Positions 11,089-22,489 of a DNA stretch of 64,000 nucleotides are shown piece after piece. The translations under genes and the position numbers were made by a program. Position 1 is the first letter of the stretch. The number at the start of each line of letters is the position of its first letter. A model generated the notes under the pieces. That model was not told where the DNA came from, did no database searches, and saw only the letters and a list, made by a program, of their open reading frames with translations. The stretch is from Larix kaempferi (taxonomy: Eukaryota > Streptophyta > Pinopsida > Pinales > Pinaceae), in contig BSBM01000646.1 in the NCBI GenBank assembly GCA_027924585.1, forward strand, positions 741,501 through 805,500. The letters are read 5' to 3'.

Positions 11089-12077
11089 ACTTTCTTGGGC
11101 TCGCTGGGTGAAATTTCTGCCAATTTGTTTTTCCGCATCTGTTCTAGGTTCGGATCTGGGAATAATCCCTATCCGCTTAACTATGGGAAGTACTTGGGAA
11201 TAATCCCTAAAACTCATTGTGAGGAGTACCATAGGAACCCCGAAGTAGTTGGCCCATTGAAAGGACCTGCCAGCGAAAAGGGAAACGACCGCTATGTGAT
11301 TGAGTAGTTCCCACCCGTGAGGTAAAACAAGAGTTGTCATTTGTGGCAAAGCGGTTATCAGTTTTACCTGAGCCGTGGAGTGAGGGGTACTGTCCCAATA
11401 CGCAAGTCGTCAGACAACATTTGTGGCCGAGTGAATCCACTAAACCAATAGGAAGCTGAACATACATGGGGTCCATCTCTATTTTCAGCTAAATTGTTGC
11501 CGATCACTTCCATGCCGTTGCAGATCCATCTATTTCAGATCCATTCTGAAAGTCGGTTCCGATCCCGCCATTTTCGATCCATTTTGGGTCGTTCCAGATC
11601 CCGCCGTTTCCGATCCATTCCGAAAGTTGTTTCAGAACCATTCTAAAAAATAAAAAAATAAAAGACCCATATCTCCATTTTTTACCATATCTCCCTTGTG
11701 TTGACTGTGTTTTCCCTTAAACTTCATTGACACCCCTACAATCCCATTCTGCATATTTCATTACTGAAGACCCTATCCCAAATTCCACCTCCCAAGACCA
11801 GAAATCTCACATTTGTCTATTTTTAGGATTTACCATAACTCCTTCGATTTTCACCCAATCGTCTTCAAATTTTGCCACCGTGTTCATTCCCTATTTCTGC
11901 TTCTTTGTCATTTTCTGACAAATTTTCTGCTTCCCTATCCATTCCAAAGTGTCCAAAACCTAGTCAAACCCCAATTACCCATCTGATTTTTTTCCCAAAT
12001 CCAAATTTCCCTTTACTAAATAATCTTAGGTTTGTGTTTTTCTACCCATTCACCAAAAAAAAAAAAAACTCCTGGTT
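11089..12077 (+). other. A2 untranslated leader
   Basis: ~990 bp, homologous to the A1 and A3 leaders. It holds short direct repeats of the type gatcccgcc(g/a)ttt..gatccatt at 11520-11640, and a run of A at 12055-12068 just before the gag start. Confidence 0.6.
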
Positions 12078-12667
12078 ATGGTTGTCACCCGCATAGGAGC
12101 AAAAACTATGGAGGAAGCACTTGCAACCATCCAAACCAAACTCCAGGATCTGGATGAAAAATTTCTCGGCCTCCAGCTTGAGCATTCAACCATAAAAAAC
12201 AAACAACCGTCTGAGTCTTCATCAGACAATGGGCTATCTTCTTCCAGCAATTTCCGTGGTTCGAAGCTTGATTTTCCTCACTTCAATGGTACTAATCCGA
12301 CTGGATGGATCTATCGTGCAGAACAATATTTCAGTCTGCATAATACTTTTGATGTCCAAAAAGTTCCACTTGCATCATTTAATTTGGAACATGAAGCCCT
12401 TCAATTGTACTGTTGGTACATCTAGGCTCATGACAAGCCAAAATGGACATATTTTTGCTAACTCCTTTTGCAACGATTTGGTCCTAGTGCTTTTGATGAC
12501 TTCACCGGAGCACTCACTAAACTTGTCAAATTGGCATTGTGAGAGAGTATCAGACAGAATTTTAGAAACTTGCCAATCACACAGAAGGATTTTTTGATGA
12601 ATTCTACAGGAGTTGTTTTATCAGTGGTCTTAAGGATGAAATCCGCTCAGAGGTCAAAATGTTCTGT
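12078..12667 (+). pseudogene. A2 gag, N-terminal part (interrupted by element B)
   Basis: Starts MVVTRIGAKTMEEAL, aligned with A1 residue 1. It includes FPHFNGTNPTGWIYRAEQYF and the YCWYI block typical of retrotransposon gag. A TAG at 12423-12425 and a frameshift near 12530 break it. Coding is cut at 12667, in the codons after SEVKMFC, where element B entered; the next host codons (PNTMMEALG) resume at 22490. Gag would form the cytoplasmic virus-like particle. As decayed and interrupted, this copy cannot make it. Confidence 0.85.
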
Positions 12668-13595
12668 TGTATTGGAGAAAACTCAGTATGGCTTGGGGTA
12701 GACCACAACAGACAACTGACTACCAAAAATCAAGTCAATTCTCAGAACTATGCTATATAAATGACAATGCTAAGATAATGGATAATGTAACCAACCTCGA
12801 TCCAAACGTTTGATGTAGATCCCCGTTGGAGCTTTTCAATCCGTGCACTTGAATCTGCAAATTAGTCTTGACAGCTAATATACAACAAGTTCATATAATA
12901 TATAAACGGCATTAACATCATCAATAGCAATGGCCCATGATATAACAAGTAAATGCAACCCAATGTAAGATAAACAACATTTACAACATTAATGGACGAG
13001 AATATGAGTATTTCTATTAATAAACAAGAAGAAGTACAATGTGATACGACCTCTTGCTCACAACCAATCTGAACCAAGATCTGGATCAATCCACTTGTGC
13101 CTCCACCACTTCAATCCTCCATGAATGGAAAACTCAAACTATGGTAGGAGTTTGGAAGGTGAACATAAGGGGTTCACAACTACAAGGATCAATGAGTGTA
13201 GACTCAAGATAGGGCAAAAATCCACTAGAGTTCTCTTTCTCTTCTTTCCCCTCCCGTCCATAAGCCATATGTGCTCAATATATAGTCCTCTCAAAGGTAA
13301 GTGAAAGGAAACATCGAGGCGTTTCTTTGGCAGATGGAGAGTCAAAGCTCACCCAATGACCGCTTTTTGGGAGTAAAAAGTAATTAACTAGTGATTTTTA
13401 CCATTTTACATGCTACCTGCGGGCTATAGTGATGCAACTCGTGGGTACACTGGCTATAGTGATGCAGCTAGCGTACAAGGGAAAAAATAGGGAAAAATAG
13501 TGTCTGAAGGATATAAAATGGTAATGAGTCAGTGGAATGGATCCTCTAGGCCAAAGAGTGTTGATTCTCGCAAGGTGGAAGATTACGTTGTAACA
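12668..13595 (-). repeat. Element B 3' LTR (left copy)
   Basis: 928 bp, aligned end to end with 21559-22484 with scattered substitutions. A third related copy is the solo LTR at 23476-24415. Confidence 0.92.
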
Positions 13596-13608
13596 GATGC
13601 CCCCTAAT
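13596..13608 (-). other. Element B polypurine tract
   Basis: The plus strand reads gatgccccctaat, giving ATTAGGGGGCATC on the element strand immediately before the 3' LTR. Element C has the matching TTGGGGGCCAATC at its junction. Confidence 0.75.
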
Positions 13609-15458
13609 GTGTGAGGTTAGAGACTAATGCTATGATGGCCGAAATACATTATAAATCTCAGAAGTGGAGTAATGGATATACAAATGGAAAGAGCAGCTCA
13701 CTCGTCATAATACAATAGTATCCCTGAATACATGTTGGTAGTACAACAATATGATACAATGGCCATGAATAGGAAGTACATAGTGAATATATGTCATAAG
13801 TGATCATAGCCATGATCCCTCTACAGTAAGATATGGTCTCCTGTTGAAAATGAAACAAGTGGTGCAAACTGGAGGTACAAACTGCTGATATCTGAGAGGT
13901 GATATCTTAGATGTAAAGTCATAGTCATAAGTAGCTTATTGAATGCCACTATCGCCTGGGATCTTCTACACAAGTCTTCGACGGTGCAAGTCCCATCAAG
14001 TGAATAAAGGAGTTGAGGTCGAACCTGATGTGACATCGTTTGATTACTGGTCAATGATGTATACCGTTAACAGACGTGAGATAACCCACCAATAATGAAA
14101 ATGGGAATCAAGGAACAAAGCACAATCATTGGAGTGTGAATAGATGAGTTGAATTCGAACACTAGGATGAATCCATCGATCAAGGGACATTGATGTATTC
14201 CCAAAACTGTTGATGGCGAGAGAACCTGCCACTAATGACTGCAAGCCTCAAGGTACTCAACCGAACTCTAAGCCTCAAGTCCCGGAATAAATGGGTTGAA
14301 GTCAACGGAACGAGACTCGCTGGAAGGAGGGCATTAAGGAATCCACCATCCACCAGCACGAGGTACCAGCTACACTGGAAGATTTGGAAGAACTCAGGTG
14401 AAATAGACTGACTCAATAAGGATGGCCGACATGCAATAGTCAAGAGATATAAGGAGTGGCTGACTTTGGGTTTAGGACTTCCTTTAAACAAGAGCATGAG
14501 AAGATGGATAGACTCAGGAAGCATAGACTTGACATAAACTGTGCAATGCAAGAGGCATTACAAAGGGCTCCATGATGACTAGAAGCTTAACCAATCGGTG
14601 GAGTAAACTGAGAAACAAGTACAGCTCCTAAGGTCCAACTATAGTCCCGACTCATAATGTACGAGGTGGAATGAATGCTTTGTTCAAAGGTGACACAACA
14701 ACTGCCAACAAGAAGTAGTAACCATAATCCCGTCCGACTTTTTGGAATATTTGATTTTTTTGGTCTTTTTCATATTTGGGAAAGCTTGAAAAAGAATAAA
14801 ATTGCTTATAGTACAACAAGTGAGGGAACGAGTGTCAAATAGCGAGCAAACTAGTTCCAAGCAGTGGAACATACCTATGATCAATGGAAGGAAGCATGTG
14901 CAGGATGTGGACACTTGGGGGAGTGTTTCCTCAAGGTAAAGGGTCATCAAGATGCGAAAGATAAATTAAGGCTCTGCTTGGCTTGGAAGGTAAAGTGCTC
15001 AGGCACATGGATAATAAGTGAGTAAGCGAGAGCCAGCACAAGGCTCAAGCGGAAAGCAGGATAATGCAATGCAATCACAACTTGACATAAAAGGAAAGTC
15101 CTTTTTCGTAAAGTTAGTCTCCTCACCCGAAAAAGTGTAAAACAATGAGAGAACTCTTCTAGTCACATATGACTAGAGTATACATTTTTCATAATTAATC
15201 CACAAAGGTCCGGAAAAGGGGTAAACTTATACCTAAGTGGATGTCGCTTCAAATCCTTTAACGAGTCTGAAATAACAAGTATACTCGGCAATCTTGTTTG
15301 ATTTTGAAAAAGTCTAACAAGGGCTTAAAAAATACTTTATAAAAATCTTTTCCGTAAAGGTTTAACGAGCCCGAAAAAGTAAACTCGTGACCTCCTTACT
15401 ATTTTTAACGAGCTCAAAGGAGATATGGAAGAATGCTCGTAATGAGAGCATACGAGTG
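13609..15458 (-). other. Element B 3' non-coding region
   Basis: ~1.85 kb between the last open frame and the polypurine tract, with no long frame on the element strand. It is homologous in patches to element C (around 38400-38480), for example a shared stretch containing gag(t)tg(a)ggtcgaac and ggtcaatgatgt. That conservation shows it belongs to the family rather than being a later insert. Confidence 0.55.
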
Positions 15459-15842
15459 TCAGGGACATGCGAGACTAGTTCCCAGCTCATGGGACAAAGC
15501 TATGCATAATGCAAGGAACATGAGCAAGATAAAGACACTCAAGGGGTGTCTACAAATTCGGATAGTAATAGGTTCAAATGCATCATAACAATGGGGAGGC
15601 CTAAACCTATATGCAAGATTCTGAATATGCCTGGCATGACTGAAGCAAATGTCGAAAAGGACCAGTAACCAAGTATAAGTCCAGCTAAGAATCCTGTCTC
15701 CAAGAAACATAAGTACCAAGATCATCTCTAAAACGTATGTAAAGAAAAATCTGATACAAGTCACTGCGGTAGAAACATTTTCAACTTCACTATTGTTAAC
15801 CTCAGACATAACGTAGGTAGAGCTAACCACTGAAGGTGCCAT
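15459..15842 (-). CDS. Hydrophobic ORF in the 3' part of element B, unknown
   Basis: 127 codons on the element strand, in a different frame from the protease. The product has a polar N-terminus, then two or three hydrophobic stretches (about residues 28-70 and 102-116) that could span a membrane. Some Ty3/gypsy lineages carry an extra membrane-type ORF at this position between pol and the 3' LTR, but I see no signal peptide or other mark of such a protein, and the frame could be chance. Element C has no clear equivalent. The nearby acidic Asp/Ser-rich frame at ~15850-16060 is probably the decayed end of the protease polyprotein. Confidence 0.25.
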   Translation of the reverse strand: MAPSVVSSTYVMSEVNNSEVENVSTAVTCIRFFFTYVLEMILVLMFLGDRILSWTYTWLLVLFDICFSHARHIQNLAYRFRPPHCYDAFEPITIRICRHPLSVFILLMFLALCIALSHELGTSLACP

Positions 15843-16062
15843 AGTACCAATACCTGAGGGATCAAAATGATCATCTTCAAAATGAAGAGAAAAGCTGAAG
15901 GATGTGAAGGAATCTGCAGTGGAAAATTCATCATCACAGGAGTTGGAAATTCTAGAAGTAGAATCGAACTCATCAGGATCATCGATTTGCGGATCTATAG
16001 GAGAGTCTAAAGACTTGTCACTAGGGAATAAGACTTCAATGTCAAACCGGGGCTAGACAAAA

Positions 16063-17319
16063 CTATGCCTGGATCAAAATGTATGGCAGGCTGTATTCTA
16101 GATTCATCTTGTTCAATAAGATCAAGGGTAGGAGGGGAATGAGATCTATGATAAAGATCCCCCACGGCTTGTCATCACCACCCATGGCCTCAATAAAAAC
16201 TTCATCTGAAGGTAAAATACCATCGAGGAAACCATGTGAACAAGATAGGTCGACTGCATGCGCGGGCAGCATAATGGGATCTTCCTTTACTGTCCATGAA
16301 GAAGAGAGATCTGAATCTGCAATGGCTTGTTGAACATCTTGAGAAGCAAGCTTGATTGCAGACAAGGGCATATCCATTCCGATGTGCGAAACGTCTCCAG
16401 TCGGGGAACTCGTGGAAGGTGGATCCCACGGATCACTAAAATATGAGGTCCGGAAAGGTCCATTATTCAATGGAGGAGGTGCATTATTGGAAATGGTTTC
16501 AATCAAAGCAATGGGTGAAGGGAAATCATAAGATCCCATCAATGAAGGGTGCATACCGACACCCATGTTCCCAGTTTCCGGCTGAGAATCCTACGGGACT
16601 ATGGATCCCGTGGATGCTGTGGAAGAGGAACTAACGAAATCCAACTGATTAATGGTCACAATCTTGCCTTCGTGAGGAAAGCAGATAACTCTGAATACAG
16701 TAGACGCGACAGCCTTCATGGCGTACATCCAATTTCGACCCAGTAAAAGGTTGTAGTCGATGGGCGCATCAACCACCTCGACTTCAATAGGCACAGACTT
16801 ACCTCCCAAGGAGACAACAAGGGAAGGGATAATTCCATGCGGCTTAAATGACCAACCGTCGAATGCAGTGAGCGTGGTTCTAGACGCGAGTAGGGGAGGA
16901 GAGCCAAGAGCTTTCCAACAAGATAACGACATTACTGATGCGGAATCACCTTCGTCAACCATCGTACGTTTGACAAAATTCTGAAGGCACGCCACCTGGA
17001 TTTGAAAAGCCACGTGGTAGGGTAAGCGAGGTTGAACATCAATAGTATCGAACTTGATAACACTGGGATTTCCCCCATCCTGAACTCCTAACGCACTCAA
17101 AAGGGCATGCTTCTGAGAAGGACAGGCCTGCAAGACTTCAAGAGCCGACATGGCACACGGAGTTTGGCCCAAATCTTCCACAATAGAGTAGTTATGGGAG
17201 GCTCGAGCATTAGGATTATGCGTAGAGCGCTTAAGAACACCTTTCGCTATTTGCGGCATATTAGAGGGCTTCTCGATATGCAAGGAATTGTCAGGAGGAG
17301 GGGGAGGCTCACTCCCCAA
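16063..17319 (-). pseudogene. Element B protease region and C-terminal extension
   Basis: One frame interrupted by a TAG at 16591-16593. The first 242 codons hold a retropepsin-like aspartic protease: VDEGDSASVMSLSCW (active-site region with Asp-Glu-Gly instead of the usual Asp-Ser/Thr-Gly), then LLLGRNWMYAM, the second conserved strand, and ICFPHEGKIVTI. The protease would cut Gag during particle maturation. Past the TAG the frame runs on for 170 residues rich in Pro, Ser and Asp with no domain that I know. RT should follow a protease in a complete element but does not. The frame is offset from gag, so expression needed a frameshift or a later mutation moved it. Element C repeats VDEG, so this is a family trait. 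Confidence 0.8.
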
Positions 17320-17428
17320 ATTGGGTTGTGGTGCATCATAATCGCGTTGATGGGTAGCAACACTAACCTCTGACTAAACCATGTTCACACATCCATAACC
17401 ACCAGTATTGGAAGAAGACGTTGCCGTC

Positions 17429-19774
17429 TCAGTAGGTCCATAACCAGTGGTGGGAGCATGCGAAGCCATGTTTTGATGATGAGGTAGGGGATCCTTTAAT
17501 AGCAACTGGGCTCTGTGCCAAATGCTTCGATGCTTCTTCAATTTGAGGACATAAGTGAGTAAGATGGTCTTCCCCACAGAGCTTGCAAGGAAACTTCACC
17601 TTACGCCTAGGTTTATGGTCCTCACCATCATTTCTTCCTTCCCGGGGAGGGTTGCCATTCTCTTTACGGGGGGTATTGCGATCGCTATTGTTATTCCCAT
17701 TATTTCCACCCTTACGATTGTTTCTCCCCTTTTTCTTACCACCAGGTTGTTGGTTACCTGATTGGTTCGTCGTTTGCACACTGTGTACATCAGACGACGG
17801 GGTGGAAGTGGACAAGGTGTGAACCTGTCCAGGAGTAGACTGGTTTAGTGACAAATTTTGCATTTGAGTAGCTACCAAATCTACAGGGCGAGTGCTTGCG
17901 GATCCTACGATGCCATCGGCATGCAGTCCAGGAACTGACAGAGGCTCATGACGTGTGCGCGGTGCATTAGGAATAATGTCATACAAAATGCCAGACTGAG
18001 AGTATAGTAAGTCTAACTGTTGGACTTTCAAGATGGCTTGTTCCTCAGTCACAATGCTGGACATCGAAACATCCTTAGCAATGTATGGGAGTAGAGACTT
18101 GAGGAACCATTCCAACAGGAACTCTGGAGGAATGTTAGCTTTCAATAACCTCTTTCGCCGATGCCACTCTTGAATGTGGTCAGAAATATGTGTGGCCTTG
18201 TTCTGACGGAAGGTGGATAAAAGTTCAGTATCGGTATCATAGTGAACCGACAACTGGAAATGATCTAAGAAAACCAAAGCGATCTCGTTTAAACCCCTAT
18301 AAGTGTTTCCAGGAAACTCGACGTACCACTTCACGGCTGCCCCTGTGAGGGTGCGTTGAAATAGTCGCAATCTAACGGAATCGTGATTCAATGAGTTGGA
18401 GGAGCACCAAAGGTGAAATGTCGTGACATGATCTCCCGGATCCTCACCACCTTTCCCTTCAAACTCAAGAATGTCCGAAGGGAGCTTGGTAGGGACCGGG
18501 GACCAAGTAGGGTCATGACACATTGGATCATTCGTGAGCTTCGAAAGATCCGAAAGATTCAAGCGTGCAAGGAACGAGAGTTGAGGCTGGAAAGCTTGAT
18601 TATAAGCTTCCATAAAAAGTTGGTTGAACAGAACCGAATTATAAGATGGACCAAAAGCTTGACCATGAGGATTAAACTGCTGATAATGAGGACCTGACAG
18701 ACCATAAGCTTGACCATGGCCATAGGATTGATAACCTCCTCCACCCTAACCCATTTGAGAGTAAGCAGGTATATGCGTGTTTTGGGCACCATATTGGGGT
18801 GGTGGGTTGTACTGGTGGCCAGCACCGACTGTGTTGTAGTAAGGGTTGCCACCATAAGTATGGGGAATGTATGTACTATTCGTAGTGGGAATCAAGTTGT
18901 AATGACCATAATGGTATGATATGTTCCCACCCCCAGCATTAGGATTAGCTTGAGCAGTCGTGTGGTGACCAGAAGCATGAGATGTATTCCCAGCCCCAAC
19001 ATTGGTGTAACTAGTATTAGGTATGGTGGCATTATGTCCATGTGGATAAGATATATTCCCACCCCCTACATTGGAATTACTAGTGGCGGCAGTGGACGCA
19101 AAAGCATGCGGTATATGTCCACCCCCGTGGTTAGGAGGAGCATTAACATTTGCGAAAGTAGTCCTGGGTTGACGAGTAGCGGCATGTGTATTAGGTGGTG
19201 GATGGCGAGTCATGTTTTGAACAACGTTCCTATTAGGTTGGGAAATCCTAGGAGGTGGTCTTCGTCCAACATTAGCAATGTTAGGAGGATTATGACCAGT
19301 CCCCATACTATGTGTGTGAGTGGACAACGTGGTGCCCCCGGCGAGGGTAGTTCCCCCAGTGGGTATAGTATGGCTAACACCATGACTAGTGCCATCGTGA
19401 CTACCAAATGTAGTGGAAGGATCAACTATACTATAATTAGGCATACCAAAAGAGAGTGCGGTTGGGTTGACTGTAGGATTAGTGTCGTCATGTAACTCTG
19501 GCATCCCGTGTCTATAATTGTGTGGAAACGAAGGAACGAACGTGTCGTCCTGATCTTCATCCTCGCGTAAGGTTGGCATCCCATAAAGATAATTATCCAG
19601 ATTCGAAAGATCGAACGGATCGTGTTCAAGTGGATTCGACCAAACTGAACCAGGTTGAGTCTTAGGTGGATCACCCCCCCACGCCTCACGAGGAATAGGG
19701 GAGTCTGCAGTGTTCTTGACTCTACCTGATGGATTCGTAGGTATATATTCATTATCAGAATGTGCAGTAGTCAT
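17429..19774 (-). pseudogene. Element B gag (one in-frame TAG)
   Basis: 782 codons in one frame with a single TAG at 18746-18748. Residues 1-340 are low complexity, rich in Asn, Gly, His, Thr and Pro, with a 21-27-residue motif NxGxGNxSxxxGH repeated three to four times. Residues ~390-600 are a retrotransposon gag domain (AVKWYVEF, LLEWFLKSLLPYI). The C-terminus has a zinc knuckle C730-x2-C-x3-H-x4-C742 (CKLCGEDHLTHLC), one residue shorter than the canonical CX2CX4HX4C, preceded by a basic RKGGNNG/RKVKF stretch. Gag would build the particle and bind RNA. The single stop suggests the gene was functional when it inserted. Confidence 0.85.
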
Positions 19775-19789
19775 GACGTCTCATACGTA

Positions 19790-21535
19790 TGTCTCGTACG
19801 AATCCAAAGACTCAGAGGGAGCCCGTCGACATCCCCTAGCAACACGGTGTGAAAGCTCGGTAGGCTCTAAACCAGCCAACCGAAGGGATCGACGGAGAGT
19901 AGGGCTCTGCACCACGATATCTCCAGAGAGAATATATAATCAAAACATCCCCTAAAGGCCAACTATCGATAAAAAACAGTAAATCAAAAGCACACACCTA
20001 GAGAAACTACAGCCAAGAGAAGACAAATAGAGTGGCTAAATGAGCTCTCGACACTAGAGCCGGTATGTCTCACCTAGAAGAGGCTTGAGACTCCCAAACT
20101 ATAGCCGGACGTAACAGAATCAGTTATAGAGACACCCAGGATTCACTGCGTGCACAGGGTCAAGTCCACTATACAAACACAATTGTGTTGTCCAATCCCT
20201 ATCTGACTCAGGACACAAACAGCATAACCACTGCAAGTACCCTATGTGATACCTAGGTAAGGAAACTATGGCCACCGCAATATAACCAACGCTCAGGGGG
20301 ACAGTCGCAGGTGGGATCCGTCGTATGGGCAGGGAAGCTGAGCCCAAAGCACAAGAGGACGAACCTCCGGTACCCCTAGATACGAACAAACCCTGGAAAT
20401 ATCTCCCACGTTCAGCCGGTATCAGAGGGATATCTCTTCAACCAACCTCCCGTGACCTCGTACTTAACTCTGGCTTGAGTAGAGATTCTTGAGAACACCA
20501 ATATATACCATGGATTCCTCCACTCCTTGGTCAGACACCTAATGTTTCGTCTAGTAGTCTTGGATTGTTAACTCACAATGATCTATTCCAAGACTCTAAA
20601 CCTATGCTAGTTGTTGTACCCTATAAATAAAATCGGTCTAATCAATTTTAAGATTAAGCGTTAATTTTAATGGCTATGATTACTCAAGGGATATGATCGT
20701 GAAACTAGTGATGTGTAAGACTCAATAGTATGCAAAATCGTCAAATCCTAGACTCATCTATCCAATGAAAACAATGCCACTAACATGCAAAATCGAACCA
20801 ACGGTTTCGAAATAAATATGCAATCTTTTTATATTTTTCGATGCACAATCAGAATCTAAATGAAGGCAGAAAGCGCTCAATGCAAGATGCAATACATATA
20901 AGCAATTTTTTTTGTTGTTGTATTTTCTCTTATAACAAAAGGAAAATGCAAAACTATGTGTATTTTTGTATTTTTCAATATATGGAAATGAAAAATGCAA
21001 GCAAAATCCTACTATCTAGTCACTGATATGCCAAGGAGATCACTAAGACAACCTAGCAGATACCAAACAGTAAGACTCATCCAATGGAATGAGCTCAAAA
21101 GGAAAAAACCAACAAGGCTAAATCCAAAGATGGGTAAAACACCAACAAGGCTCAACCAAGAGAAAAGAAGAGTTCTGGTCACAACCAAGGCATGAAACAG
21201 TCAAGAAACAGGCCAACAAAGACTCATGATCAACCAAAACCAACCCAGCAACAACCAAAGGTCATAAAACAACCAAATCCGGAGTTGTACGCTACTGTCG
21301 AAGGAATACCTGCGGGTACCCGCGAGCAGCAGAGTAAACAGAGGCGGGTATACACGGGCAGAGCTAAGCTAGCCCGCGGGTGAGGAAAGGAAAATGGAAA
21401 ATCTGAGAGTCCAATGGCTCAGAAAAAACAAGTTTTCTATAGTGTATCTCAGCGGCAAATAAGTGACACAGATCTTCGACAAACAACAACTCTAATTATG
21501 GACTAATGCTCAAATCCCCAAAAACGGATGTTTTC
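19790..21535 (-). other. Element B untranslated leader
   Basis: ~1.75 kb between the PBS and the gag start. It has no long frame on the element strand; the plus-strand frames at 20995-21383 are low-complexity Lys/Gln/Pro/Asn and probably chance. Confidence 0.5.
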
Positions 21536-21552
21536 CCCCAGTGGAGTCTCCA
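21536..21552 (-). other. Element B primer-binding site
   Basis: The plus strand reads ccccagtggagtctcca, so the element strand reads TGGAGACTCCACTGGGG. In element C the same site is TGGCGACTCCACTGGGG. It is clearly different from the tRNA-iMet PBS used by family A. Confidence 0.8.
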
Positions 21553-21558
21553 TTTCTA

Positions 21559-22484
21559 TGTTGGAGAAAACTCGCTATGGCTTGGGGTAGACCACAATAG
21601 ACAGCTGACTACCAGAAATCAACTCAATTCTCTGAACTATGCTATATAAATGACAATGCTAAGATAATGGAGAATGTAACCAACCTCGATCCAAACGTTT
21701 GATGTAGATCCCCATTGGATCTTTTCAATCCGTGCACTTGAATCTGCAAATTAGTCTTGACAGCTAATATACAACAAGTACATATAATAAATAAATGGCA
21801 TTAACATCATCAACAGAAATGGCCCATGATATAACAAGTAAATGCAACCCAATGTAAGATAAACAACATTTACAACATTAATGGACGAGAATATGAGTAT
21901 TTCTATTAATAAACAAGAAGAAGTACAATGTGATACGACCTCTTTCCGACAACCAATCTGATCCAAGATCTGGATCAATCCACTTGTGCCTCCACCACTT
22001 CAATCCTCCATGAATGGAAAACTCAAACTATGGTAGGAGTTTGTAAGGTGAACATAAGGGGTTCACAACTACAAGGATCAATGAGTGTAGACTTAAGATA
22101 GGGAAAAAATCCACTAGAGTTCTCTTGCTCTTCTTTCCCCTCCCGTCCATAAGCCATATGTGCTCAATATATAGTCCTCTCCAAGGTAAGTCAAAGGACA
22201 CATCGAGTCGTTTCTTGGGAAGATGGAGAGTCAAAGGTCACCCAATGACCGCTTTTTGGGAGTAAAAAGTAATTAACTAGTGATTTTTACCATTTTACAT
22301 GCTACCCACGGGCTATAGTAATGCAACTCACGGGTACGCTGGCTATAGTGATGCAGCTAGCGTACAAGGGAAAAAATAGGGAAAAATAGTGTATGAAGGA
22401 TATAAAATGGTTTTGAGTCAGTGGAATGGATCCTCTAGGCCAAAGAGTGTTGATTATCACAAGGTGGAAGATTACGTTGTAACA
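21559..22484 (-). repeat. Element B 5' LTR (right copy)
   Basis: 926 bp, lacking two bases at its first positions compared with the left LTR. It is followed by tctgt, the target duplication. Confidence 0.92.
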
Positions 22485-22489
22485 TCTGT

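Larger units (their letters stand above)
12668..22484 (-). mobile_element. Element B: ~9.8-kb gag-protease LTR retrotransposon without pol, nested in A2
   Basis: The TSD tctgt is perfect (12663-12667 and 22485-22489). LTRs of 928 and 926 bp begin TGTATTGGAG (TGTTGGAG in the right copy) and end GTAACA. On the minus strand the order is 5' LTR (21559-22484), PBS, ~1.8-kb leader, gag (19774-17429), protease (17319-16591), an uncharacterised 3' region of ~2.5 kb, polypurine tract, 3' LTR (12668-13595). No RT, RNase H or integrase motif is visible in any frame. The PBS sequence is of the type known from Tat-like Ty3/gypsy elements; that lineage is an inference. Element C (36846) is a diverged relative. 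Confidence 0.9.

Noticed and set aside
16079-19955. Plus-strand open frames opposite element B gag and protease (16079-16333, 18950-19495, 17583-17822)
   Set aside because: Antisense shadows of clear gag/protease coding; no domain of their own.
20995-21383. Lys/Gln-rich plus-strand ORFs in the element B leader as genes
   Set aside because: Low complexity, opposite to the element's transcription, and just inside the 5' LTR; likely chance.
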